Source of the DNA: Oscillospiraceae bacterium
Lineage (GTDB): Bacteria; Bacillota; Clostridia; Oscillospirales; Ruminococcaceae
NCBI GenBank assembly: GCA_017415165.1
Contig: JAFQIY010000041.1
Location: forward strand, 226,051-290,050
Length of the DNA stretch: 64,000 nt
Direction: 5' to 3'
Shown here: in pieces, positions 50,165-59,329 of the stretch
Numbering within the stretch: position 1 is the first letter of the stretch
How the letters are laid out: each line of letters starts with the position of its first letter
Made by a program: the position numbers and the translations under genes
The notes under the pieces: generated by a model
Database searches by the model: none
Told to the model about the DNA's origin: nothing
The model's input: only the letters and a program-made list of their open reading frames with translations

Positions 50165-50428
50165 TCAATGTATATGCGGAGATGCTGATACAGTTTCAAT
50201 AGCCTTTGTAATAGCCACGTCAATATCAATTGTATTCTGGTATTTTGTTGCGTCAATTCTGCTGAAAAGCTCACCCTTCATTGAATTTACATACTTGGGT
50301 TTCAAGGCATTCAGTGCCATTGCCATCATATCATCAATACACTTTTCACATTTACAGCAATCAAAATCCTCAAGGAGCTTTTCAAGCCTTTCCTCAACAA
50401 CATTTTCCATAACATTTACAACTGACAT
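50165..50428 (-). CDS. ComFB-like protein
   Basis: 87 aa matching the late-competence ComFB family: VMENVVEERLEKLLEDF, the cysteine cluster C24-C-x-C27-x2-C30, MALNALKPKYVNS and GELFSRI. Related ComFB-domain proteins have been reported to bind cyclic di-GMP, and a diguanylate cyclase is encoded at 59-61 kb, so a link is possible. The cysteines may bind zinc. AGGGG upstream of the ATG. It follows the cellobiose epimerase gene by 25 bases. Confidence 0.88.
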   Translation of the reverse strand: MSVVNVMENVVEERLEKLLEDFDCCKCEKCIDDMMAMALNALKPKYVNSMKGELFSRIDATKYQNTIDIDVAITKAIETVSASPHIH

Positions 50429-50453
50429 TCAGACATCCCCTTCTCACAAACCG

Positions 50454-51623
50454 TTATACATTTCTGTTTATAATTTCAATACACATTCTTCCATTATGGT
50501 AAGGACACTTCCACGGATTAACCATCTGCACCTCAGGCATAGGCTCTCCATCAAAGGTTACTTCGCCCCACCACTCGGAATTATCACGGCTGTCAACCTG
50601 CTTTGTAACAATCCAGTTGAACACGGTCTGAGCAGCATCGGCAAACTTTTTCTCGCCGCTGTGCTGATATGCGTTTGTAAAGCCCACAACGCTTTCAGCC
50701 TGCACCCACCATACACGCTTCTTATCGATTTTTTCATTTTCACGCTCGTTGTTTACAGCGCCGTTTTCAAAGGCAATATTGAGAATATTGTTAGAAATTC
50801 TCAGGTTGATTTTACTCCATTTTTCAATAAGAGCTTCATCCCCGATTACATCACAAGCACGGTCAAAAAGCCACGTTGCCTCGATATCGTGACCATAGGA
50901 ATGAATATCACCGATCTGGTCGAGATTCTTATCAAAGAAAACTCTGAGGCAGTTGTCATTGCTGTTAAAAATCTTCTTTTCGGAAATATCAAGCAGGAAA
51001 CGGAGTCTTTCTTCAACCTTATTCCTTCTGTCGTCTGTGCACGCTTCAAGAAGAACGGTGTACGCTTCGATAAGGTGAAGAACTGTGTTCATTGTCTTGT
51101 CAGCCATAAGTCCGTTTTCTGAAAGAGCGTCGTTAGGAACGAGCTTCCAGTCAATGGACTGAGCTTCAAGGTAAGCAATTTCATCTGTGCACTTTTCTTC
51201 AACTGTGTTGAACAGCTCAAAAGCAAGTTCAAGAGCTGTATTATCCTTTGAAGCAAGGAAATAAGCGGAAAGTGCATAGATTGCAAAAGCCTGATTATAT
51301 GTATGCTTCATTGTATCGGCAGGCTTGCCGTCGTATGTCATCATCCAGTAAACGCCGCCGTTTTCACGGTCAACGCACTTTTTCAGAAATTCATATGCGT
51401 GACGTGCATTGTCAAGCATATATTCCTCTTTGAGTGTTCTGTAGCAGGAAGCATAGAACCAAAGAATTCTGGAATTCAGGATTACACCCTTCTCAGCCTT
51501 CTTGTCAACAACGAGGTTGTTGTCCATAAAGCCGTAAAATCCGCCGTTTTCGTCATCGCGAAGCTTGTTCCAGAAAGGAAGAATTCGCTCTGTAAGTTCT
51601 TTTTTACATTCTTGTATCAGCAT
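50454..51623 (-). CDS. Cellobiose 2-epimerase
   Basis: 389-aa AGE-family (alpha/alpha)6 barrel. It closely tracks the Ruminococcus albus enzyme as I recall it: ELTERILPFWNKLRDDENGG, KGVILNSRILWFY, ADTMKHTYNQAFAIYAL, GDIHSYGHDIEATWL and CPYHNGRMC. The histidines in HSYGHD and in CPYHNG are catalytic in that family. It turns cellobiose into glucosyl-mannose for uptake into the mannosylglucose phosphorylase route during cellulose or mannan use; neither phosphorylase nor mannanase is in the window. AGAGGT precedes the ATG. Confidence 0.94.
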   Translation of the reverse strand: MLIQECKKELTERILPFWNKLRDDENGGFYGFMDNNLVVDKKAEKGVILNSRILWFYASCYRTLKEEYMLDNARHAYEFLKKCVDRENGGVYWMMTYDGKPADTMKHTYNQAFAIYALSAYFLASKDNTALELAFELFNTVEEKCTDEIAYLEAQSIDWKLVPNDALSENGLMADKTMNTVLHLIEAYTVLLEACTDDRRNKVEERLRFLLDISEKKIFNSNDNCLRVFFDKNLDQIGDIHSYGHDIEATWLFDRACDVIGDEALIEKWSKINLRISNNILNIAFENGAVNNERENEKIDKKRVWWVQAESVVGFTNAYQHSGEKKFADAAQTVFNWIVTKQVDSRDNSEWWGEVTFDGEPMPEVQMVNPWKCPYHNGRMCIEIINRNV

Positions 51624-51683
51624 AAAAATACCTCTGTTTAGTTTAGATTTGTAACATTTATTCTGTCCGCAACAAAGTAAATT

Positions 51684-52970
51684 TTATCTGTCCATAAACT
51701 TGTTCATAACAAGACCTGTGATAAGCTTTGGATAGAAGTATGTGGACTTCTGAGGCATCTTTTCGGATGCAAGCGCTACATCACGGATTTCCACAACCTT
51801 TGTGGGGTTGAGGATAAAGGAGCAGTCTGCACCGTCGATATCAACAGCTTCGAGTGCTTCCTGACGGGAACGTGTATAGGTAAGATTTTTCTGATTAGCC
51901 ATATTTTCCTTGTCAATGCCGAAAATTCTTTCAAGAACAAGGCTGTGGAGCACGGAAACATCGAGTCCGCAGTAAGCGTCGGACATATCAGGGAGAAGCT
52001 TCTTTACAGCGCCCTCATCCTTGAGAGTCATAACGTAGCACTTGCCTGCGCCTGAATACATAGCGAAAGCCTTTTTGCCGTTCTTGTATGCTTCATTCAA
52101 AGCAGCCTGCATACGTTCTTCGCCCGGTGCCTGTGCGATATCAAAGTATGCCTTACATTCCTCGATAATCTTGTCTGCATTGAACTCAGGCAGGTCACGC
52201 ACAATTCTGTGTGTCGGGAAAACAACAAGACCTGTATTTTCCATATTAACGAGCATCATAGCGATATATCCGCTCTGGTCGCCTGCTGTTGCCTTGCCTT
52301 CTGCGCAGAGGTGCTTATGGAAGTTGAGAGCTGTTTCGTAACGGTGGTGACCGTCAGCGATATAGAGCTTCTTATCAGCAAACGCAGCTGTAACCTTAGC
52401 GATTACGTCCTTATCGGAAACGCACCACATTCTGTGGATTGTTCCGTCAGGATCTTTTACCTCCATATCGGGAGTGCCCTGTGAACAGCTGTCGATAAGG
52501 CTGTATGTGGAGCCGTCCTCGTCCATATAGAGGGAGTAAATCTGGCTGAAATTGCAATATGTTTCGCTCATAAGGTTGAATCTGTCCTGCTTAGCCTTGG
52601 AGAGTGTTTCTTCGTGAGGAAGAACGATACCCTCTGAGAATTCCACAAGCTTAACAAGGGAGACAAAGCCCTTGAGGCTGTTATTTTCGCCGTTTGCTGT
52701 GAACTTCATCTCATAAACGTAGATGCTGTCCTCACCGTCGCAGGCAAGAACCTGCTTATTGAGCCAGTCCTGAAGTGTTTCACCTGCTTCAGCGTAACGC
52801 TCATCACCGCCCTTTGGCAGTTCAAGACGAATAATGTTGTAAGGATTTTCCTTTACATACTGTTCTCTCTGAGCGTCGGAAATAATATCGTAAGGAGGGC
52901 AAACCAGTGTATTGAGTTCGCCGCCCTCAGCGGTGTAGCGCATACCTTTAAAAGCTTTGATTTCTGCCAT
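51684..52970 (-). CDS. DUF1015 family protein
   Basis: 428 aa, cytoplasmic. The family opening VCPPYDIISDAQREQY, then NIIRLELPKG, and the core LYIADGHHRYETAL are clear. DUF1015 proteins carry a ParB/sulfiredoxin-like fold and in many clostridia are encoded with serine-synthesis genes, but none is present here and the reaction is not established for this branch. AAGGTTGGA precedes the ATG. It starts 26 bases after the secA stop, so the two are probably co-transcribed. Confidence 0.9.
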   Translation of the reverse strand: MAEIKAFKGMRYTAEGGELNTLVCPPYDIISDAQREQYVKENPYNIIRLELPKGGDERYAEAGETLQDWLNKQVLACDGEDSIYVYEMKFTANGENNSLKGFVSLVKLVEFSEGIVLPHEETLSKAKQDRFNLMSETYCNFSQIYSLYMDEDGSTYSLIDSCSQGTPDMEVKDPDGTIHRMWCVSDKDVIAKVTAAFADKKLYIADGHHRYETALNFHKHLCAEGKATAGDQSGYIAMMLVNMENTGLVVFPTHRIVRDLPEFNADKIIEECKAYFDIAQAPGEERMQAALNEAYKNGKKAFAMYSGAGKCYVMTLKDEGAVKKLLPDMSDAYCGLDVSVLHSLVLERIFGIDKENMANQKNLTYTRSRQEALEAVDIDGADCSFILNPTKVVEIRDVALASEKMPQKSTYFYPKLITGLVMNKFMDR

Positions 52971-52996
52971 TGCAATTCCAACCTTTCATTATTTTA

Positions 52997-55735
52997 TTAT
53001 TTCAAATCCATTCCGCAGCACTTCTTGTACTTCTTGCCGCTTCCGCATGGACACAGGTCGTTTCTGCCGACCTTATCCTTAACCTTACGCGGCTCAGCAG
53101 ATGCATCGCTGCCCGGTTCGGATGGTTTCATAACCTGCTCACGCTTAGGTGCTTCTGTATTAGGCTTAACCTGAATTGTGAACAGGAGACGGATTGTTTC
53201 TTCACGGATTGACTCAACCATTGCATCAAACATTTCAAAGCCTTCGAAACGGTATTCAACAACAGGATTCTTCTGACCGTAGGAACGAAGTGAAATACCG
53301 CGCTTGAGTTCTTCCATATCGTCGATGTGAGCCATCCACTTGACGTCAACAACTTTAAGGAGAATTACACGCTCAAGCTCACGGAGAACCTCGTCGCCCA
53401 CTTTTTCTTCCTTCTGTCTGTAGAAGGTCATAGCTCTTTCTGTAAGCTTGTCGATGATATCCTTCTTATATACCTCTTCAAGCTCTGCGTTTGTATAACG
53501 GAAATCCTCGTTCACTGTGAACAGACCCATAAATCTGTCACGGAGACCTGCAAGGTTCCAGTCGTCCTTGATGTTGTCGTCCATAAGGTACTGGTCAACG
53601 GTGTCGTTAATCATATCGTTAATCATCTTGAGGATATATTCGTGGATATCCTCGCCGTTGAGAACCTTAGCTCTCTGGTCGTAAATAATCTGACGCTGAG
53701 CAGACATAACGTCATCATAGTTAAGGACATTCTTACGGATTGCAAAGTTTCTGCCCTCGACCTTTTTCTGTGAGGACTCGATAACCTTGGAAAGCATCTT
53801 CGCTTCGATAGGCATATCTTCTTCAACCTTGAGCGCTTCCATCATACCATTAATTCTGTCGCCGCCGAAAAGACGCATAAGGTCGTCCTCAAGAGAGAGG
53901 AAGAAACGGCTTTCGCCCACGTCACCCTGACGACCTGCACGGCCGCGGAGCTGGTTATCAATACGGCGGGATTCGTGACGCTCTGTACCGAGAATGAACA
54001 GACCGCCTGCTTCCTTGACCTTTTCAGCCTTTTCCTTGATTTCGTTGTTGAACTTGTCATAAAGTTCACGGTAAATCTTTCTTGCGTCAAGGATTTCCTT
54101 ATTGTCTGTCTCGGCATAGCTGACTGCTTCGTTGATAAGGTAATCATCCATACCCTTCTTCTTCATTTCAGCCTTTGCCATAAACTCAGCGTTACCGCCG
54201 AGGATAATATCAGTACCACGTCCTGCCATATTTGTAGCAATTGTTACAGCACCGTACTTACCTGCCTGAGCAACAATTTCAGCTTCTCTTTCGTGCTGCT
54301 TTGCATTGAGGACGTTATGCTTGATACCCTTTTTGGAGAGCATCTTAGAAAGTGTTTCGGACTTTTCAACGGAAACAGTACCAACAAGAACAGGCTGACC
54401 CTTTGCGTGACACTCCTCAATCTGACGGATTGCAGCAAGGAATTTGCCGTGTTCTGTCTTGAAAACAACATCAGGGTGGTCAATACGTACTGTAGGACGG
54501 TTCGGCGGAATTTCGATAACGTCGAGCTTATAGATTTCCTTGAATTCCTCTTCCTCAGTCATAGCAGTACCTGTCATACCTGACAGCTTCTTATAAAGAC
54601 GGAAGTAGTTCTGGAAGGTAATGCTTGCGAGAGTCTTTGACTCGTGAGCAACCTTAACGCCTTCCTTAGCTTCGATAGCCTGATGGAGACCATCATTAAA
54701 ACGGCGTCCTTCCATAAGACGTCCTGTAAATTCGTCAACAATGACTACTTGTCCGTCCTTAACGATGTAGTCAGTGTCCGCCTTCATTACACCGTGAGCC
54801 TTGAGAGCCTGATTGATATGGTGGAGAAGTGTGGAGTTGTCAGCATCGTAGAGGTTGCCTACGTTGAAGTATTTTTCAGCCTTCTTTACGCCCTGACGTG
54901 TAATTGTAGCTGTCTTAGCCTTTTCGTCGATGATATAGTCACAGTTTTCGGTTGCTTCTTCCTGGTCAACCTTGTTATCCATTTCAACAACTATATAAGG
55001 TGTAAGGCTTCTTGCAAACTTATCAACCTGTGTATAGAGCTCAGTGGACTTATCGCCGCGTCCTGAGATAATAAGCGGAGTTCTTGCTTCGTCGATGAGG
55101 ATTGAGTCAACTTCATCGACAATTGCGAAATGATGCTCACGCTGAACCTTATCCTTCATATAGATAACCATATTATCACGGAGATAGTCGAAACCGAGCT
55201 CATTATTTGTAGCATATGTGATATCACAGTTATATGCTTCACGGCGCTCATCATTGTTCATATCGTGGAGGATACAGCCGATTGTGAGACCGAGATAGCG
55301 GTATACCTTACCCATTTCTTCGGACTGGAACTTAGCGAGGTAGTCGTTTACTGTTACAACGTGAACGCCCTTGCCTTCGAGTGCACAGAGGTAGGAAGCA
55401 CAACAGGCAACGAGAGTTTTACCTTCACCTGTCTTCATTTCTGCGATACGTCCCTGATTGAGGACAATTGCACCGATAATCTGTACAGGGAAAGGCTTCT
55501 TACCGAGAACACGCCACGCAGCCTCACGGACTGTTGCGAGTGCTTCGGGGAGGATATCTTCAAGAGTTTCTCCCTTTGCAAGACGCTCCTTGAGGACACC
55601 TGTCTGAGACTTCAATGTCTCCTCCGACATAGCGGTATACTCATCTTCAAGAGCAAGAACCTTATTTTTAATTGGTTCGATTTTAGCAAGCTCCCTTTTA
55701 CTGTAGCTGCCGAAAAGTCCGTCAAAAATACCCAT
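52997..55735 (-). CDS. secA: Protein translocase ATPase SecA
   Basis: 912 aa; motor of the Sec export pathway. Walker A is MKTGEGKT at 100-107, [16 protein letters not shown] holds Walker [10 protein letters not shown] is the helicase motif and the C-terminal zinc site [13 protein letters not shown] closes the protein. The ATG at 55735 (MGIFDGLFG) has AGGTGGA nine bases upstream; an ATG four codons earlier is less well placed. It serves the many lipoproteins and wall proteins of this window. Leader contains a hairpin (55777-55812). Confidence 0.98.
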   Translation of the reverse strand: MGIFDGLFGSYSKRELAKIEPIKNKVLALEDEYTAMSEETLKSQTGVLKERLAKGETLEDILPEALATVREAAWRVLGKKPFPVQIIGAIVLNQGRIAEMKTGEGKTLVACCASYLCALEGKGVHVVTVNDYLAKFQSEEMGKVYRYLGLTIGCILHDMNNDERREAYNCDITYATNNELGFDYLRDNMVIYMKDKVQREHHFAIVDEVDSILIDEARTPLIISGRGDKSTELYTQVDKFARSLTPYIVVEMDNKVDQEEATENCDYIIDEKAKTATITRQGVKKAEKYFNVGNLYDADNSTLLHHINQALKAHGVMKADTDYIVKDGQVVIVDEFTGRLMEGRRFNDGLHQAIEAKEGVKVAHESKTLASITFQNYFRLYKKLSGMTGTAMTEEEEFKEIYKLDVIEIPPNRPTVRIDHPDVVFKTEHGKFLAAIRQIEECHAKGQPVLVGTVSVEKSETLSKMLSKKGIKHNVLNAKQHEREAEIVAQAGKYGAVTIATNMAGRGTDIILGGNAEFMAKAEMKKKGMDDYLINEAVSYAETDNKEILDARKIYRELYDKFNNEIKEKAEKVKEAGGLFILGTERHESRRIDNQLRGRAGRQGDVGESRFFLSLEDDLMRLFGGDRINGMMEALKVEEDMPIEAKMLSKVIESSQKKVEGRNFAIRKNVLNYDDVMSAQRQIIYDQRAKVLNGEDIHEYILKMINDMINDTVDQYLMDDNIKDDWNLAGLRDRFMGLFTVNEDFRYTNAELEEVYKKDIIDKLTERAMTFYRQKEEKVGDEVLRELERVILLKVVDVKWMAHIDDMEELKRGISLRSYGQKNPVVEYRFEGFEMFDAMVESIREETIRLLFTIQVKPNTEAPKREQVMKPSEPGSDASAEPRKVKDKVGRNDLCPCGSGKKYKKCCGMDLK

Positions 55736-55776
55736 TTGTAATTCCACCTTTATATTTAATAACTTTATTTAACGTA

Positions 55777-55812
55777 TTCAGTAATGCCCCTTACGCAAAA
55801 GCGTATTCTGAA
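55777..55812 (-). promoter_or_regulatory. Hairpin in the secA leader
   Basis: TACGC-TTTT-GCGTA (55805-55792, minus) with outer TTCAG/CTGAA pairing. In E. coli secA translation responds to secretion through a leader arrest peptide; here no such reading frame was found, only this stem. Confidence 0.45.
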
Positions 55813-55825
55813 CGCATTATATTCA

Positions 55826-55854
55826 ATTATACCCTATATATTAAGATTTGTCAA
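55826..55854 (-). promoter_or_regulatory. Consensus SigA promoter of secA
   Basis: Minus strand: TTGACA (55854-55849), 17-nt spacer, TATAAT (55831-55826), 90 bases before the start. Confidence 0.9.
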
Positions 55855-55897
55855 TGTTTTTTCACAATTGATTATTAAATACCGATTAAGATTTTTC

Positions 55898-55926
55898 TTG
55901 ACTTTTGGCGAATATTGGAGTAAACT
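55898..55926 (+). promoter_or_regulatory. SigA-type promoter of the zinc-ribbon/TPR gene
   Basis: TTGACT (55898-55903), 17-nt spacer, TAAACT (55921-55926), 39 bases before the GTG start. Confidence 0.75.
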
Positions 55927-55965
55927 TATTGTAATTTGGGAAACTATGCGGCGGAGGTGATGAGG

Positions 55966-57600
55966 GTGTATTGTTCAGATTGCGGCAAGGAAATCCGCGA
56001 CAGCGCCAAGTTCTGCCCGTACTGCGGAACGACTGTTGCGGCAAACGCTGAAACGGAAAAAACCGATTCAGCTGAAAACATTGTTCGGGAAGAGCCTGCT
56101 GAAAAGGCTGAAATTGCAGATGAGATTGTTCCTGATACAAATAATATGCAGGAAACAGCTATCGGCGAAACGCATACTGCTGAGGAAACGAATGATGACA
56201 ATTCTGCATTTGCGGAAAAATTCCACGAAAAAGACGGCTTGTTCATTGTAAAGGAACAGACATCCTCCGTTGAAGCTCCCGTTTTTGAGGTAAGTGAAAA
56301 GACGAAACTTCCCTGGGGCAGAATTTCAATTGCGGCGGTTTGTGTTGCTGTTATTGGTGCGGCGGTTTACTTTATTCCGACAGCTGTTGTCCCTGCGATA
56401 GAATATTCAGGTGCACAGAAGCTTTACGAAAGCGGTGATTTCAATTCCGCTTCAGCAGCTTTTGCTGAACTTGGCGAATATAAGGATAGTGCTGACTATA
56501 TTATGAAGTGCCGCTATGGGGAAGCTGAAAAGCTTTTTGCGGACGGAAAATACCCTGAGGCTGCTGACGCTTTCACGGCGCTGGACGGTTACTCGGATTC
56601 GGACACGCGTGCTATGGAATGTATGCTTGCGATTGCGGAAGGATACATAGCTTCGGGGGATTACGACTCGGCAATGTCTGTATATGCTGCGGCTGGAAAA
56701 TCCGACCTTGCGGAGCAGACAGCTTTACAGAAGATTGAAGCGCTTGCCGCTGAGGGTGAATACTTCAAGGCTGCGGAAATTGCTGAAAATTACTGCAGTG
56801 AGGACGTTGTCACGGAATATCTTTATCAGGGCGCTGTTTCGGCAAAAAACACAGGTGATTTCAAGACTGCTGCCGACACCTTCTACAGACTCGGCAAATA
56901 CAAGGACTCGGCAAATCTTGCTGTGGACTGCACCTACAGCTTTTATACGGACGAATATACTAAAAACGGTGCTTCAGAGGAAATCGTAAGAGGGTTCTAC
57001 TTTCTCGGAGATTACAGAAATGCACGGGATATGTTTATTGACACAAGCTACGAATACGGGCTAAAATGCGAAGAAAACGGCGATTTTTCTTCTGCTGTGG
57101 CGATGTTCAGGAACTGCGGAAATTTCAAGGCGTCTATGGGTGAGCTTTACAAATCACGCTACAACCTCGGAAAATCACTTCTTGACACTGACCCTGCTTC
57201 TGCACGCTCGATTTTTGCTTTGCTCAGCACATACTCTGACAGCGCGGCTCAGAAAAAAGCGGCGGCGGCAAAAATCCCCGACAATCACGAAGCCTGGTAC
57301 GCTGACGGATTTACTTCTGCTAACGGCTACTACACAACGGTTTTCAGAAGCACTGACACGCTGTTCATTTCCTGCACGGCAGGCACGGACACGATTTCTG
57401 CACCGATTACACTTACGCTTACGCTTCGTGACAGCGGCGGCAATGAGGTTTCCGCCGACTGTGAAAACGTGCGCAACAGCGGCTCATTCAATGGCAGCTT
57501 TTCTCTTGCGGAGACAGCAAGCGGCAATGCTGAAATTATTATTGCACGCAAGGATAATGGCGCTGTACTGAGGACTATTAACATTACAATTACTGAATAA
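55966..57600 (+). CDS. Zinc-ribbon membrane protein with TPR-like repeats
   Basis: 545 aa. Starts with a zinc ribbon (YCSDCGKEI, FCPYCGTTV), an acidic linker (about 25-115), one transmembrane helix (about 122-145), then an outside array of helix-turn-helix repeats, each near YESGDFNSAS-AF-ELGEYKDS, and a C-terminal beta domain (about 445-545). I chose the GTG at 55966 because GGAGG (55953-55957) is eight bases away and the protein then opens at the ribbon as in relatives; the ATG at 55960 is only two bases from GGAGG. Such proteins are thought to be envelope sensors or scaffolds; function unproven. Confidence 0.85.
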   Translation: MYCSDCGKEIRDSAKFCPYCGTTVAANAETEKTDSAENIVREEPAEKAEIADEIVPDTNNMQETAIGETHTAEETNDDNSAFAEKFHEKDGLFIVKEQTSSVEAPVFEVSEKTKLPWGRISIAAVCVAVIGAAVYFIPTAVVPAIEYSGAQKLYESGDFNSASAAFAELGEYKDSADYIMKCRYGEAEKLFADGKYPEAADAFTALDGYSDSDTRAMECMLAIAEGYIASGDYDSAMSVYAAAGKSDLAEQTALQKIEALAAEGEYFKAAEIAENYCSEDVVTEYLYQGAVSAKNTGDFKTAADTFYRLGKYKDSANLAVDCTYSFYTDEYTKNGASEEIVRGFYFLGDYRNARDMFIDTSYEYGLKCEENGDFSSAVAMFRNCGNFKASMGELYKSRYNLGKSLLDTDPASARSIFALLSTYSDSAAQKKAAAAKIPDNHEAWYADGFTSANGYYTTVFRSTDTLFISCTAGTDTISAPITLTLTLRDSGGNEVSADCENVRNSGSFNGSFSLAETASGNAEIIIARKDNGAVLRTINITITE

Positions 57601-57604
57601 TCAA

Positions 57605-57636
57605 AGGGTACTGAGGAGATATCCCATCAGTACCCT
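57605..57636. repeat. First copy of duplicated terminator hairpin (left flank of repeat)
   Basis: A 32-bp palindromic unit AGGGTACTGA...TCAGTACCCT. It matches 57819-57850 at 29 of 32 positions; the three changes lie in the loop. No T run follows here. Confidence 0.88.
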
Positions 57637-57818
57637 GAGCCTGTCGATAAACTCGACAGGCTAATGAAAAAAGAATAAAGAATAATGAATAGTGAATAGT
57701 TAAGGTGTCCGCTTTGCGGACATTTTTAATATTATTGCCGAAGGCAATTCCATAATTATTCATTCTTCATTATTCAATACTCACTATTCTTTGTCGAAAA
57801 GTCTTTTTCGACAAACTG
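57637..57818 (-). repeat. Hairpin-rich MITE-like repeat, copy 2
   Basis: 182 bp, the reverse complement of the element at 30045-30219 with scattered substitutions and a short insertion (ATTCTTTATTC region). Hairpins D, C, B and A appear in reverse order: AGCCTGTCGA/TCGACAGGCT, TGTCCGC-TTT-GCGGACA, ATTGCCGAAGGCAAT, TTGTCGAAAA/TTTTCGACAA. No reading frame. Lies between two convergent genes and between two copies of their terminator hairpin. Confidence 0.88.
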
Positions 57819-57860
57819 AGGGTACTGAGGGATTATCCCATCAGTACCCTTTCCTTATTT
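57819..57860. terminator. Second copy of the terminator hairpin, with T tail
   Basis: AGGGTACTGA and TCAGTACCCT (57819-57850), then TTCCTTATTTTT on the plus strand. Serves the convergent genes on both sides. Confidence 0.8.
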
Positions 57861-59078
57861 TTCTGTTTTGACTTTTGAAAGAAGCTTCATTCCGATAATC
57901 ATTATAAGCGGAAAAACTGCGGCAAAAAGCAGACCTGTCCTGAGTCCCGAAGAAGCTGCGTCAGCGGCAGGAATAAGTGTGACACCGTTTTCTGCCATAT
58001 TGACAAAAATCCCTACAAGTCCCGGACCTGAGCAGCAGCCGATATCCCCTGCCAGAGCAAGAATTGCAAACATTTTTGTTCCGCCTGATTTGTATTTTTC
58101 GGCTGAAAGGCTGAACACACCGGGCCACATTATTCCGACGGAAAGTCCGCACAATGCACAGCCTGCCAATGACAGCACGGGATAAGGCGAAAATACCATC
58201 AGGGCATAGCTTACGATACACAAGAAAGAACTTGCGGTTATTACGGGAATAAGCCTGATTTTACCGCCGAAAATACCGTACAGCAATCTTGCTGTACCCA
58301 TCAGCACGGCAAACATACACGGTCCGAGAAGGTCGCCCATTGTTTTGGTTACTCTGAGTCCTGCCTCAGCAAAAAGAGATGCCCACTGTGAAGCGGCAAG
58401 CTCTGAAGCACCTGCTGAAATCATAAGCAGGCACAAAAGCAAAAATAATTTGCTTCCGAAAAGCTTTCCGAGGGGGATTTCCTCCTCACCCTCCTCAACA
58501 AAAGGGCACAACGGCACTTTTGCAAAAAGGAACATATTAAAAAACGGAATAATTGCCCACAGTGCTGTCAGAAGCCGCCATTTTTCTATTCCTGCAAAGG
58601 TGAAAAATGCTGTTGAAAGCAGGACAACAGACACCTGTCCCCAGCAATAAAAGGAATGAAGCAGACTCATTGCAGAAGCTTTTTCGTCTCCGGGAAGTGA
58701 CTCCACTATCGGACTGATAAGCACCTCCGTCAGCCCTCCGCCAACAGAATTGAACGCTGCCGCAAGAAGCAGACCTGCAAACGGGTCAGGCAGAATAAAC
58801 GGAAAAACTCCCATACAGGAAAATCCGATTGCTGAACACAGGTGTGCTGCTATCATTGTTTTGCGCACTCCGATTTTTGCGGTGATTTTCGATGAAGCTA
58901 TATCAACGATAATCTGCATAATAAAATTCGCAGAGATAAGCACTGCGATTTTTTCAAGGGAGATGCCAAACTGATTATGAAATGTCAGAAAAAGCAGCGG
59001 CGGAAGATTATTGACAATCGCTTGAGTTATGTATCCTGCATAACAAGCAGTAAGGGTATGTTTATATGTAAATTTCAT
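57855..59078 (-). CDS. MFS transporter
   Basis: 407 aa with about twelve transmembrane helices. Typical elements: ITAKIGVRKTMIAA in the loop between helices 2 and 3, PIVESLPGDEKASAMSLLHSFYCWGQ near helix 5, and a central basic/acidic loop (about 190-210). The pattern resembles the fucose/glucose permease branch of the MFS. AGGAGGT precedes the ATG. It is divergent from the LacI-type sensor-GGDEF gene, which may sense its substrate. Substrate unknown. Confidence 0.9.
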   Translation of the reverse strand: MKFTYKHTLTACYAGYITQAIVNNLPPLLFLTFHNQFGISLEKIAVLISANFIMQIIVDIASSKITAKIGVRKTMIAAHLCSAIGFSCMGVFPFILPDPFAGLLLAAAFNSVGGGLTEVLISPIVESLPGDEKASAMSLLHSFYCWGQVSVVLLSTAFFTFAGIEKWRLLTALWAIIPFFNMFLFAKVPLCPFVEEGEEEIPLGKLFGSKLFLLLCLLMISAGASELAASQWASLFAEAGLRVTKTMGDLLGPCMFAVLMGTARLLYGIFGGKIRLIPVITASSFLCIVSYALMVFSPYPVLSLAGCALCGLSVGIMWPGVFSLSAEKYKSGGTKMFAILALAGDIGCCSGPGLVGIFVNMAENGVTLIPAADAASSGLRTGLLFAAVFPLIMIIGMKLLSKVKTEK

Positions 59079-59180
59079 TGCAGTACCTCCTCATATAAGG
59101 TAAAATTATACACTTTTGCTGTTATTTAAGATAGGGTGTTAAAGTAAAAAAATTGTGACTGTTTAATAATAATCTGCGTT

Positions 59181-59192
59181 TTGTTGCAACAA
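59181..59192. promoter_or_regulatory. 12-bp palindrome between MFS and GGDEF genes
   Basis: TTGTTGCAACAA is a perfect dyad, placed midway between the divergent genes, with GTGAC at 59155 and GTCAC at 59194 outside it. It looks like an operator half-site pair for a LacI- or MarR-like regulator not encoded here. Confidence 0.4.
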
Positions 59193-59242
59193 TGTCACCA
59201 AAAATATCGCAAAAAGTCTGTATAGTATTTTTTGTATATTTC

Positions 59243-59271
59243 GTGACAAAAAGAAATAAATGTGATAAAAT
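59243..59271 (+). promoter_or_regulatory. Promoter of the sensor-GGDEF gene
   Basis: GTGACA (59243-59248), 17-nt spacer, TAAAAT (59266-59271) with TGA just upstream, 58 bases before the start. Confidence 0.65.
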
Positions 59272-59329
59272 AAATATGTATAGAACCATTCAAATGGTTA
59301 TTTCTGTAATTCGAAGGGAGGACGCCGCT

